From JABDGR01 sp964561455 (GTDB lineage Bacteria > Verrucomicrobiota > Verrucomicrobiia > Opitutales > JABDGR01), in the NCBI GenBank assembly GCA_964561455.1, contig CAZLPS010000003.1, positions 40,905 to 104,904 of the forward strand: DNA of 64,000 bases, given 5' to 3'. Numbering within the stretch: position 1 is the first letter of the stretch; each line of letters opens with the position of its first letter. This document shows, piece by piece, positions 17,607 through 25,960 of the stretch. The position numbers and the translations under genes are program-made. A model generated the notes under the pieces. That model saw nothing but the letters and a program-made list of their open reading frames with translations. It had not been told where the DNA came from and made no database searches.

Positions 17607-19175
17607 ATGAGCGATACAGCACCCGAAGAGTTCAAGAATGCGAAATCCGCCGGCGCGCCGGCGTCGGTCTCCGACGTGAGTCATGACTTGCGGGCGGTGC
17701 GGCTGTTGCGGCTGCAGGAGTTGCGGGCGCAGGGCCAGGATCCGTTTCAAAACAACTGGAATCAGACCCATACGTCCAAGCAGGCGATTGAATCATATGT
17801 GGAAGGCCAGGAGCCCGGGGCGGAGGTTTCCGTGGCGGGCCGGATTGTCATGCAGAATGACATGGGCAAGTCCAGTTTCATTAAGGTGTTGGATCGTGAC
17901 GGCAAGATTCAAGCATACGTCCGCAAGGATGTCATTGGCGACGAAGCTTACGCGGCGTTTAAGAAGCTCGATTTGGGGGATATCGTCGGGGTCTCGGGCA
18001 CGCTGTTTAAGACCAAGACCGGGGAAATTTCGGTCCGGGCGCAAAAATACGGATTGCTGGCGAAGGCGCTGCGCCCACTGCCGGAGAAGTGGCATGGGTT
18101 GACGGACAGTGAGCAGATTTACCGCCAGCGTTACCTGGACCTCATAGTCAACGATGCCTCGCGCGAACGGTTTCAAACGCGCAGCCGGATTGTGCGGGCG
18201 GTACGCGAATATTTGTGGAGCCGGGATTTCGTGGAAGTCGAAACGCCGGTGCTGCAAGGCATTGCCGGCGGCGCGGCGGCGCGGCCATTTACCACCCATT
18301 TCAACGCGCTCTCGTGTGATTTTTACCTCCGCATTGCCCTGGAACTGCACCTCAAGCGCATGCTGGTGGGCGGGTTTGACCGGGTGTTTGAAATCGGGCG
18401 GGTGTTTCGCAATGAAGGTCTTTCGCGCCGGCACAATCCGGAGTTTACGATGCTGGAGGTTTACCAGGCTTACACGGACTACCGCGGTATGATGATGCTC
18501 ATCCATGACCTCATCCAGTATGTCTGCCGGACGGCGCTCGGTGGGCGGACGAGCGTGACGCGGCCCGAGGGCGGTGAAATCGAGCTGGCCGGCAAATGGC
18601 GCGAGGTTAAGTACAAGGACCTCGTCATCGAGGCCATGGGCGACGGCGACTGGTTTACGCGCACGCGCGAGCAAAAGTTGGCGGCCTGCGCGAAACTCGG
18701 CATCGAAGTGAACCCCACGCATCCGGATTTTGCCATCACCCAGGATGTTTTTGAAAAACTCATTGAGCCCAAGCTGATCCAGCCGACTTTCGTGACGCAC
18801 ATTCCGGGGGAGCTCTGCCCGCTGGCAAAAATCAATGGCGCCGACCCCTCGACGCTCGACGTATTCGAGCTGTGCATCAACGGCCAGGAAATCGCGCCGG
18901 CGTATTCCGAGCAGAACGACCCCCTCTTGCAACGCGAGCAGTTTGAAAAGCAGGTGGGCGACGACGTGCAGAAACTGGATGAGGACTTCCTGACCGCCCT
19001 CGAGCACGGCATGCCCCCGGCCGGCGGCATGGGCGTAGGTATTGACCGGCTGGTCATTCTGCTGACCGGTGCGGCGAACATCCGGGACACGATCCTTTTC
19101 CCCTCTCTCAAGCCATCAGATGAAGGGACCAAGGGACAGAGGGACAAAGGCACAGAGGGTGCCCTGCATAAGTAA
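17607..19175 (+). CDS. lysS: Lysyl-tRNA synthetase, class II
   Basis: 522 aa from MSDTAPEEFKNAKSAG. It has an N-terminal OB-fold anticodon domain (about 55-165) with SVAGRIVMQNDMGKSSFIKV. The class II core follows: motif 1 near SRIVRAVREYLWSRDFVEVE, motif 2 FRNEGLSRRHNPEFTMLE, and motif 3 GMGVGIDRLVILLTG. It charges tRNA-Lys with lysine. Upstream, the ATG at 17607 is preferred over one 21 bases earlier. The C-terminal tail DEGTKGQRDKGTEGALHK is not part of the fold and is encoded by a repeat that recurs inverted after the stop. Confidence 0.95.
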   Translation: MSDTAPEEFKNAKSAGAPASVSDVSHDLRAVRLLRLQELRAQGQDPFQNNWNQTHTSKQAIESYVEGQEPGAEVSVAGRIVMQNDMGKSSFIKVLDRDGKIQAYVRKDVIGDEAYAAFKKLDLGDIVGVSGTLFKTKTGEISVRAQKYGLLAKALRPLPEKWHGLTDSEQIYRQRYLDLIVNDASRERFQTRSRIVRAVREYLWSRDFVEVETPVLQGIAGGAAARPFTTHFNALSCDFYLRIALELHLKRMLVGGFDRVFEIGRVFRNEGLSRRHNPEFTMLEVYQAYTDYRGMMMLIHDLIQYVCRTALGGRTSVTRPEGGEIELAGKWREVKYKDLVIEAMGDGDWFTRTREQKLAACAKLGIEVNPTHPDFAITQDVFEKLIEPKLIQPTFVTHIPGELCPLAKINGADPSTLDVFELCINGQEIAPAYSEQNDPLLQREQFEKQVGDDVQKLDEDFLTALEHGMPPAGGMGVGIDRLVILLTGAANIRDTILFPSLKPSDEGTKGQRDKGTEGALHK

Positions 19176-19228
19176 GAGAGTTTCCCGGCAGAACTTTGTC
19201 CCATTGTCCCTCTGTCCCTTAGTCCCTT
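19123..19228. repeat. Inverted repeat spanning the lysS stop
   Basis: A purine-rich arm at 19123-19149, built from GGGACA-like units, lies inside the 3' end of lysS. Its near-complement is at 19194-19228 just before the next gene. The arms could pair with a loop of about 44 bases. The repeat changes the lysS C-terminus and may act as an attenuator or terminator. Confidence 0.7.
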
Positions 19229-19235
19229 TCTTCCC

Positions 19236-20720
19236 ATGCCCTGGCCCTGCTATCTTGCATTGAAGCATTTGTTTCCGACCGGGCGTCGGGCGGCGGGGGC
19301 GTCGGGGCGGGCGGTGGTGCGGATGGCGGTCATCATTGCGACGGTGCTTTTTTTATTATTGCTGGGGTTTTTGCAGTGGAATGGCACGCTCCAGCGGTTG
19401 CATTCATTTAATAATCTTGGGATGGGTGATTTGGTCCGGCATTTGGGCCTGGTCTGGTTGTGGCTGACCGTGGTGGCGGTGGTGGTGGCGCTCGTCTTCC
19501 GGTCCACGCCGTTTTTCAACGCGATGTCCATCATGGGGATCACCCTGGGCGTGACGGTGCTGATCACGGTGCAAAGCGTGATGAACGGGTTTGCGCATGA
19601 ATATGAGAAAGTCTTCATCCTGGCCCAGGGGAACCTTGACATCACGTCGAATGGGCTGATTAAGAATCCGCAGGAGGTTGTCGCGCTGGTCAAGCAAGTG
19701 CCGGGCGTGAGACTGGCCGAACCCGTAGCCTATGGGCAGGTCATGCTCACCTATCAGAATATTCCCCTGGCGCCCAAAGTGCGCAGCTTTGACACGAACA
19801 GTCCGGATGCGCTCCACAACCCGCTGGCCCAGACGGTCTACCTCGGAAGATTTGAGGATTTGGATGACAAGAGCGTAATATTGGGTCGGGGTATATACGC
19901 GCAATTGGGGAGGCCGCCATTTGGCAGCAAGGTGACGATTTACACTCCCCTCATGCTCTCCCGGTTGACAAAAACCAATGTGCCGGTGCCGGAGGATTTG
20001 GAAGTGGTCGGCGTTTTTCAAACGGGCTGGACGGGGGTGGATGACACGACCATCGTGACGACGCTGCGCACGGTGCGGGAGATGGATGGTTTCACGGACG
20101 AAGTCCATACGATCGAGGTGCGGCTGGATAACGATGATCTTGAGCATACCCGCGATCTGGCCAAGGTCGTCCAGACCAAACTGGGTCCGCTAAATGACCA
20201 GCGGGTGGCCGCCGGGGGGCCGGAGGCGAAGATGACGGTATCCACGTGGGAGGAACTCAACCACGACCAGTTGCAAATCCTGTACGTGGAAAAGACCGTG
20301 ATGTTTTACATTATGATCGTGATTGTGATCGTGGCGGCCTTCTGCATCTTGTGTTCGCTGGCGACGTCGGTGGTGCGTAAAACGCGCGAAGTCGGGGTGT
20401 TGGGGGTGATGGGGGCGCAGCCGCCGCAGGTGGCGGCGGTCTTTTGTTTGCAGGGCCTGTTTATTGGGGCGGTGGGGGCGGTGTTGGGGGTGGGGCTCTC
20501 GCTATTGCTGCTTTACTACCGACAGGAGATTGTAGGGGCCTTCGTGGACCAGCGTCTGCTCGTTGAATTTTACAAATTTTACAGTTTTCCGGTGCAGTAC
20601 CGGGCCTGGGATTTCGCGAAGATCATGGGATTCACGTTTTTCATCAGCACGCTTGCGGGGTTGCTGCCGGCTTGGTGGGCGGCGCGATTGAAGCCGGCCG
20701 ATTGCCTGCGGTATGAGTGA
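19236..20720 (+). CDS. lolE: LolC/LolE-type ABC transporter permease
   Basis: 494 aa with transmembrane segments near residues 30-47, 65-88, 95-115, 350-370, 395-420 and 455-475. A large periplasmic domain lies between the third and fourth, and a MacB-core-like pattern (NAMSIMGITLGVTVLITVQS) marks the second half of the N-terminal part. The C-terminal FtsX domain ends LLPAWWAARLKPADCLRYE. These permeases extract lipoproteins from the inner membrane for delivery to the outer membrane. The ATPase gene follows 177 bases downstream. A single gene here suggests a LolF-like homodimer rather than a LolC/LolE pair. Confidence 0.85.
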   Translation: MPWPCYLALKHLFPTGRRAAGASGRAVVRMAVIIATVLFLLLLGFLQWNGTLQRLHSFNNLGMGDLVRHLGLVWLWLTVVAVVVALVFRSTPFFNAMSIMGITLGVTVLITVQSVMNGFAHEYEKVFILAQGNLDITSNGLIKNPQEVVALVKQVPGVRLAEPVAYGQVMLTYQNIPLAPKVRSFDTNSPDALHNPLAQTVYLGRFEDLDDKSVILGRGIYAQLGRPPFGSKVTIYTPLMLSRLTKTNVPVPEDLEVVGVFQTGWTGVDDTTIVTTLRTVREMDGFTDEVHTIEVRLDNDDLEHTRDLAKVVQTKLGPLNDQRVAAGGPEAKMTVSTWEELNHDQLQILYVEKTVMFYIMIVIVIVAAFCILCSLATSVVRKTREVGVLGVMGAQPPQVAAVFCLQGLFIGAVGAVLGVGLSLLLLYYRQEIVGAFVDQRLLVEFYKFYSFPVQYRAWDFAKIMGFTFFISTLAGLLPAWWAARLKPADCLRYE

Positions 20721-20896
20721 TGACCGAATGTTGATTGCTGAATTCTGAATGCTGCGCTCCCCTCCCATGGCCCGTTTTTTGCAACCTCCGACCGGGCCGC
20801 AGAATAAGCCAAATGCCTAAATCCCGTTTCACTAACGATTTGCCCCCAAAACAATAGTCATTCAGCATTCAGCACTCAGCACTCAGCAATACCTCC

Positions 20897-21586
20897 ATGT
20901 CCGCTCCCATCCTCAAGGCCACCGGCTTGGTCAAACACTTTGCAACGCCCGCGGGGGATCTGCCGGTGTTGTGCGGCGTCAACTTGACGGTGGCGGCGGG
21001 GGAGAGCGTGAGCATCCGCGGAGAATCAGGCTCGGGTAAAACGACCTTGCTGTACTGCCTGGCGGGATTGGAAGACGTTAAGGAGGGGGAATTGGCATGG
21101 GATGGCCAGCCGGTCATGAGCCTGACCCCGGCGGCGCGGGCGCCGCTCCGGGCGCGGCTATTAGGGTTCGTGTTTCAATCCTATTATTTGACGCCGGAAT
21201 TGGATGCTTTGGAGAACGTGCTCCTGGCCCGGCGGCTCACAGGCCGTATCCGACCCGAGGATGAAAAGCGGGCCCGAGATTTGCTTGGGCGGGTGGGCCT
21301 GGGGCAGCGGCTGCGGCACGTGCCGGGCAAGCTTTCCGGGGGCGAGGCGCAGCGGGTGGCAGTGGCCCGGGCGCTGTTGAATCGTCCGCGGCTGCTACTG
21401 GCGGACGAACCGACGGGAAACCTCGACGAGCGGACGGCGGAGGAAGTCATTGCGCTCCTGTTGCAGTTGTGTGCCGAGGAGAAAACCGCACTGGTGCTCG
21501 TGACTCACCACGCGGGATTTGCCTCGCGGACGGCCCGGGTGCTGCGGATCGAGCATGGGCTGCTGGGTCCGGTGGTTCCGGCTTAA
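20897..21586 (+). CDS. lolD: LolD-type ABC transporter ATPase
   Basis: 229 aa. Walker A GESGSGKTTL, signature LSGGEAQRVAVARALL, Walker B LLLADEPTGNLD and the switch His in LVTHHAGFA are all present. Closest in pattern to LolD/MacB ATPases. It powers the permease encoded immediately upstream. The 177-base spacer has short direct repeats (CAGCATTCAGCACTCAGCA) near 20860-20889 but no terminator, so the two genes may be co-transcribed. Confidence 0.92.
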   Translation: MSAPILKATGLVKHFATPAGDLPVLCGVNLTVAAGESVSIRGESGSGKTTLLYCLAGLEDVKEGELAWDGQPVMSLTPAARAPLRARLLGFVFQSYYLTPELDALENVLLARRLTGRIRPEDEKRARDLLGRVGLGQRLRHVPGKLSGGEAQRVAVARALLNRPRLLLADEPTGNLDERTAEEVIALLLQLCAEEKTALVLVTHHAGFASRTARVLRIEHGLLGPVVPA

Positions 21587-21832
21587 CTCAAACACTTGTT
21601 TGCCGATGTATAAAAATTCTGTTGATTTCTTATCTCGACACTCTAAAACACCTCAGATGCTCATGTGTTTTCACCCCAAACACTCTGCGCTGGCCGGCAT
21701 TTTGCTGGAGGCCGGCGGCTCTGTCCGCGCGGCCAACGCCCGGACCGCGACGACGAACCACCCAGTCGTTCGCCGGAATATGCGCCCATGCGCGGGTTAT
21801 CCCGTCTAAATGCATATTTCTGCTGGCGGGCA

Positions 21833-21860
21833 TTGACACCTGCAATGAGTTGTGTAACGT
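21833..21860 (+). promoter_or_regulatory. Candidate sigma70 promoter of the pilus operon
   Basis: A consensus -35 TTGACA at 21833-21838 is followed, 16 bases on, by TAACGT as a -10 (four of six consensus bases), 64 bases before the PilM-like start. The 338-base gap between lolD and this gene holds no other clear gene. Confidence 0.45.
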
Positions 21861-21924
21861 CAATTGTTTTTCCCCAAACCTTCCTCCTTTCGCCCTTTAA
21901 ATACTCCCACCCCAATTCCGCCGG

Positions 21925-23655
21925 ATGTCCTCGAAATCCCTCGTCATTAATTGCGGCGCCAGCCACGTGGCCGCAGCGGTTTTTACCTCAGCCAACGGAA
22001 AGCTCACGTTGGAGGAATTGGATACGCGCGACCTGCGCTACGACGTGACCAAGGAAGAAGCCTGGCTACCGGCCGTGCGCGATGGTTTGATTGACTTATC
22101 GCGGGCCAGTTCACGGTTTCGGGGCAAGGCGACTTTTATTCTGCCGGGTTACCAACTGCTGATCAAACCGATCAAGGTGCCGCACGTGGAAACCTCGAAG
22201 CAGGCGCAGATCATTGCCTTTGAAGCCCAGAATAACATTCCTTTTCCGTTGGCGGAAGCGGTGTGGGGCAGCCAGGTGGTGGCGGACGACGGAATTGAGA
22301 CCGAAGTGCTGTTGGCGGCGCAAAAGGCCGAGGCGGCCAACCGTTTTTGTGGGTTGATGACGATGATTGGGTTCGAACCGGTTTCGCTCCAGCCGAGTTC
22401 GCTGCTGGATTACAACGCCTATAAACTCGTCCATCCGGATGATGCCGAAGACACCCTGATCATCAACATCGGTGCGCGCTCAACGAATCTGACCTTTGTC
22501 AGCCCGGCGGGCCTGTTTATTCGCAACGTGAATTTGGGTGGGAACACTTTTACACAGATGCTGGCGGACGCGACGGGCAAGGCCTTTAACGCGGCGGAAG
22601 AATTGAAAGTGTCGTTTTATTCCGGGGCGACCTCGTTTGAGGCGGATGATCCGGCGGTCGGCCCGCTGCAAGCCCGGGCGCTCGACTTCATGAAGCGGTT
22701 GAGTCAGAATCTGACTCAGTCCATCATATCGTACCGCCGGTCCACGAATCGGGCGGCGCCGGCGCGCATATTGCTGACCGGCCGGGGCAGCCTGCTTACG
22801 GGATTACCGGAGTTTTTGAGTGATGCCCAGAAGGTTTCGGTGGATTATTTCAACCCGACTTCCACGCTGGCGGTCGGCGCCCGGGTTGAGAAGGGGGTGT
22901 TGGATTCCCTATATTATCAGATTAGTGAAGTGGTGGGAGATGCCGCCCGTCTGACCAAGCCGGATGCCATGGGAGTCAATTTGCTGCCGCCGGTAATTCG
23001 CGCCCAGCAGAAGTTCCAACGGCAACAGCCTTTCCTCATTGTGGCTGGCGTGTTGCTGGCGCTCGCGCCAATGCCGATGTTATATCGCTATTTTTCGCAG
23101 GTATCAATCATCAAGGCCGAAGCCAAAGCTTGGAATGACCGGACGGACACCCTGGCCAGCCTGGCCAAAGCCCGGCAAAAATATGCTGATGAAGCCAATG
23201 CCACGAGCCGGCAGATTGCCAATTATCAGAACCTGTACGATTCGCGGTTTAACTGGATAATCTTCTTCTCCCAGTTGCAGGCGGCGTTGGTGGACATCAA
23301 GGACGTATGGCTCAACTCTTTGGAAGTGCAACGGGAAGTCTCGAAGGCGCCGGCGTCGGCGGATGCTGCCGCCGATCAGTCGGCGTCGGCCGCCCCGGCC
23401 CAGATCACGAATTACCGGCTCAACGTCAAAGGGAGCATGTTACTGCGGGTGGATGATGCCACGGCAGAGGTGGGCAGCGTCCTCAAGAACAAGGCGGCGG
23501 GCCGCCTAAACACGTTGATGGGCAAGTTTGACCAAATAAAGCCGTTTGTGAAGAGGGTGGATCCTGCGAGTTTTAAACTTCCCCCGCGGAGTGACACTCT
23601 GCCAATTTTGGACTTTGAGTTCACGGTGATCATCAACCCGGAGACCCCGCTGTAA
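21925..23655 (+). CDS. PilM-like pilus protein with PilN-like C-terminus (Amuc_1101 family)
   Basis: 576 aa. Residues 1-340 are an actin-like PilM domain: SLVINCGASHVAAAVF (phosphate-1 loop), the region KVPHVETSKQAQIIAFEAQ, TLIINIGARSTNLTFV and LLTGRGSLLTGLPEFL. A membrane segment follows near 370-390 (FLIVAGVLLALAPMPMLY), then a coiled-coil and a PilN-like periplasmic domain. In most type IV pilus systems PilM and PilN are separate proteins; here one chain spans both roles. Gene order with the next three matches the Akkermansia Amuc_1101-1098 cluster in the same sense. It starts a likely four-gene operon. Confidence 0.82.
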   Translation: MSSKSLVINCGASHVAAAVFTSANGKLTLEELDTRDLRYDVTKEEAWLPAVRDGLIDLSRASSRFRGKATFILPGYQLLIKPIKVPHVETSKQAQIIAFEAQNNIPFPLAEAVWGSQVVADDGIETEVLLAAQKAEAANRFCGLMTMIGFEPVSLQPSSLLDYNAYKLVHPDDAEDTLIINIGARSTNLTFVSPAGLFIRNVNLGGNTFTQMLADATGKAFNAAEELKVSFYSGATSFEADDPAVGPLQARALDFMKRLSQNLTQSIISYRRSTNRAAPARILLTGRGSLLTGLPEFLSDAQKVSVDYFNPTSTLAVGARVEKGVLDSLYYQISEVVGDAARLTKPDAMGVNLLPPVIRAQQKFQRQQPFLIVAGVLLALAPMPMLYRYFSQVSIIKAEAKAWNDRTDTLASLAKARQKYADEANATSRQIANYQNLYDSRFNWIIFFSQLQAALVDIKDVWLNSLEVQREVSKAPASADAAADQSASAAPAQITNYRLNVKGSMLLRVDDATAEVGSVLKNKAAGRLNTLMGKFDQIKPFVKRVDPASFKLPPRSDTLPILDFEFTVIINPETPL

Positions 23656-23712
23656 ACGCCGCGAGCCGGTAAATTGCCCATCGCACCCATCCCCACCTAA
23701 TTTCCGTCATCC

Positions 23713-24771
23713 ATGGATTCCATAAAACGTTACCCGATCTTAACCGCGATCCTGGCCCTGTGCGTGGCTGCGTTCGCGGCGGAATCGTATTTCCTCTGGA
23801 GTTTCAATGGCAAGGTGGCCATTGCCAGAAATGAACGGGAAAGGGCGATGCGGAAGGCCCGGGATACGGAAAAGTTGAATCCGGCCCCGACGGCGGCAAA
23901 TCGCGATGCGGCCGCCAAAAACGCCGACGACCTCAAAGCCATCCTCACCAAGGTCAAATCCACTTTTCAGGATACGCCGATCAAGATCACCGACTTTCCA
24001 GCCGACGGCCCGGCGATGCTGCTTGCCATCAGCAGTTATGAGTCGGACATGCACAAGAAGGCAACCGACAGGGGTGTGCTTACAGATTCAGACAAGCCCA
24101 CGTTTGGCATGGCGCTGTACACTGGCAGCGTCGTGGCGCCGCCGCCCGAAAAGATTCCGGCGGTTTACAAGCAGCTCAAGGTGATGGAATACCTGCTGAC
24201 GCACCTGTTTGACAACGCCAAACAGCCAAATCAGGACATGAAGCTGGTCTTTATCCGGCGCGAGAATGTCGCTGCGGTGCGGCGGGAAATTGCCAAAGGC
24301 GTGTTTGCGTCATCCACGGAGGCCGGGGATGACAGTCATAATGAGATCTTCACCATTGACCCTGCCGTCACGGCGAGGGTACCCGGGGCCGTGGATACGC
24401 TGGCCTTTGAGATTCAATTCATCAGCTACTCGGAATCGCTCCGGGTGCTGTTGGAGGAACTCAAGCGCTTTGATTTGCCTTTGGTAATTCGCAGCATCCA
24501 GGTTGAGCCGGCGACGACGGCGGAACTGGCAACCTCGTCCTCGAGCAACACCCCCGCCCCGGCGAAAACGCGGAGCGCAGCTGTCAGTGAAACGGCGAAA
24601 CCGGTGGTGGCTGAAAACCTGTCGAAATTCACCCTGGTGATCGAATATATTGAATTACCCAGCCCGGCGCCTGCGGCCAACGCCGCTCCGGCTGCTGCTT
24701 CAGCGTCGGCCTCCGGAACGTCCGCAGCAGCCTCCGGCAGCGCGGCGACGACCGCAGCGACCGCCCACTAA
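23713..24771 (+). CDS. PilO-like pilus protein (Amuc_1100 family)
   Basis: 352 aa. A short cytoplasmic N-terminus is followed by one membrane anchor (about 8-28, PILTAILALCVAAFAAESYF), a coiled-coil stalk (about 35-95), and a ferredoxin-like region of the PilO type. The tail is Ala/Ser-rich (about 320-352). The family is known from Akkermansia Amuc_1100, a surface-exposed protein that signals to the host immune system in purified form. Here the setting is pilus biogenesis between PilM-like and secretin genes. It is 57 bases downstream of its predecessor. Confidence 0.82.
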   Translation: MDSIKRYPILTAILALCVAAFAAESYFLWSFNGKVAIARNERERAMRKARDTEKLNPAPTAANRDAAAKNADDLKAILTKVKSTFQDTPIKITDFPADGPAMLLAISSYESDMHKKATDRGVLTDSDKPTFGMALYTGSVVAPPPEKIPAVYKQLKVMEYLLTHLFDNAKQPNQDMKLVFIRRENVAAVRREIAKGVFASSTEAGDDSHNEIFTIDPAVTARVPGAVDTLAFEIQFISYSESLRVLLEELKRFDLPLVIRSIQVEPATTAELATSSSSNTPAPAKTRSAAVSETAKPVVAENLSKFTLVIEYIELPSPAPAANAAPAAASASASGTSAAASGSAATTAATAH

Positions 24772-24822
24772 ACCATTCCCCCCAAGCAACATCCTTCTCG
24801 TCCTTCAACGCCACCGCCCGGC

Positions 24823-25887
24823 ATGAAAAATTATTACGACAAAGTCCTCTTCCTCCTTGCGCTCATCATTTTGGGCATCGGGTTCGGCATCTTTTTCCAA
24901 AAAGGCGGGGTGGAGCAGGGCCGGGCCATACCGGCGCTGGCGCTCAGCGGCAAGGGCTATGAAGTGATTCCGCCGCCAAAAATAGGCAATCCGGATGTAT
25001 CCTGGCCGAAACCGCCCGACCAAGGCGAAGAGAATACGGATGAAGTGATCGGGCTGGGGTGGGTTTATTACCCCTTCACGCCGCCCAAGATTTATTGGGA
25101 CAAGGAATTTGGTTTTGTGGCTGAGCCCACGGTCGGTGGTCCGACGCCGAAAATTCCGCCTTTTGGCATGAAATTTGTCAAAGCCCAAGAGGAGCGCTAT
25201 CGGGTGCAATTGACCGGGGTGGGAGGCACAGGGGAAAAGGATGACATCATGATCTTTAGCAACGAAGAAGACGAAGATGCACCCTTCCATCTGTCGCTGA
25301 AGACGGATCAGACTGCGGAAAGCCTTGAGCACCAGGTTAAACTCCTTGAAGTCTCCTATAACGATGTTTCAGAACATGGCCTGGTTTCCAGGGTGGCCAC
25401 GGCGAAAATCCTGGATGAGCGCACGAACGAGGTGGTGTCGCTCACGCAAGGCAAGTACTATTCGCCGTCCGGCAATCGCTTTTGGCTGTTGCACACCGAA
25501 GATCCGTTGCCCTCGGAGGACTGGAGGATTACGGCCGTCGGGGACAAGCGGGAGTACCCTGGCGACATTCTTGGCTTTACGGGTGTCGTAACTTATGAAG
25601 TAACAGCCCTTGACTTTGACAAACCATCGGTTACGTTGGTGCGACACTCCTTTAATAAAAGGAAAGTGGCCGTGGATTCAAAGCCCACTGAGTTGGGTGG
25701 CGATGTCCCGGATTCGACGCCCCCCGCCTCCGATTCCCCTCCGACGTCAGGCAGTTCGACAACCGTGCAGCCGACAATTCAGGCTACGATAAAACCCCAG
25801 CCCAAACCCTCGGTCCCGGCCAGTGTGCCTGCGGCCAAGCCCGGAGCCAAACCATCCGTTGCCACAACTTCGGCCTCAATCAAATAA
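24823..25887 (+). CDS. Amuc_1099-like pilus-system protein
   Basis: 354 aa with an N-terminal signal-anchor (VLFLLALIILGIGFGIFFQK) and a periplasmic region rich in beta strands, with an acidic loop (NEEDEDAPFHLSL). It ends in a Pro/Ser/Thr/Ala-rich tail (about 290-354). No enzyme motif is visible. It is placed in the Amuc_1099 family by its position between the Amuc_1100-like gene and the secretin, and by its anchor-plus-beta layout. It may be a PilP-type linker between inner membrane and secretin. Confidence 0.72.
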   Translation: MKNYYDKVLFLLALIILGIGFGIFFQKGGVEQGRAIPALALSGKGYEVIPPPKIGNPDVSWPKPPDQGEENTDEVIGLGWVYYPFTPPKIYWDKEFGFVAEPTVGGPTPKIPPFGMKFVKAQEERYRVQLTGVGGTGEKDDIMIFSNEEDEDAPFHLSLKTDQTAESLEHQVKLLEVSYNDVSEHGLVSRVATAKILDERTNEVVSLTQGKYYSPSGNRFWLLHTEDPLPSEDWRITAVGDKREYPGDILGFTGVVTYEVTALDFDKPSVTLVRHSFNKRKVAVDSKPTELGGDVPDSTPPASDSPPTSGSSTTVQPTIQATIKPQPKPSVPASVPAAKPGAKPSVATTSASIK

Positions 25888-25960
25888 ATAACGAACAAAT
25901 TTCCCTGTGCACACCTCCAACCCCACCCCTTCACCCTCCGCAATCCGCCCGTATCCTTCT

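Noticed and set aside
20860..20889. Short direct repeats as a CRISPR array
   Set aside because: Repeats are under 10 bases and contiguous, without spacers.
22365..22385. tRNA T-loop-like GGTTCGAACC
   Set aside because: It lies inside the PilM-like coding frame and no acceptor or anticodon stems surround it.
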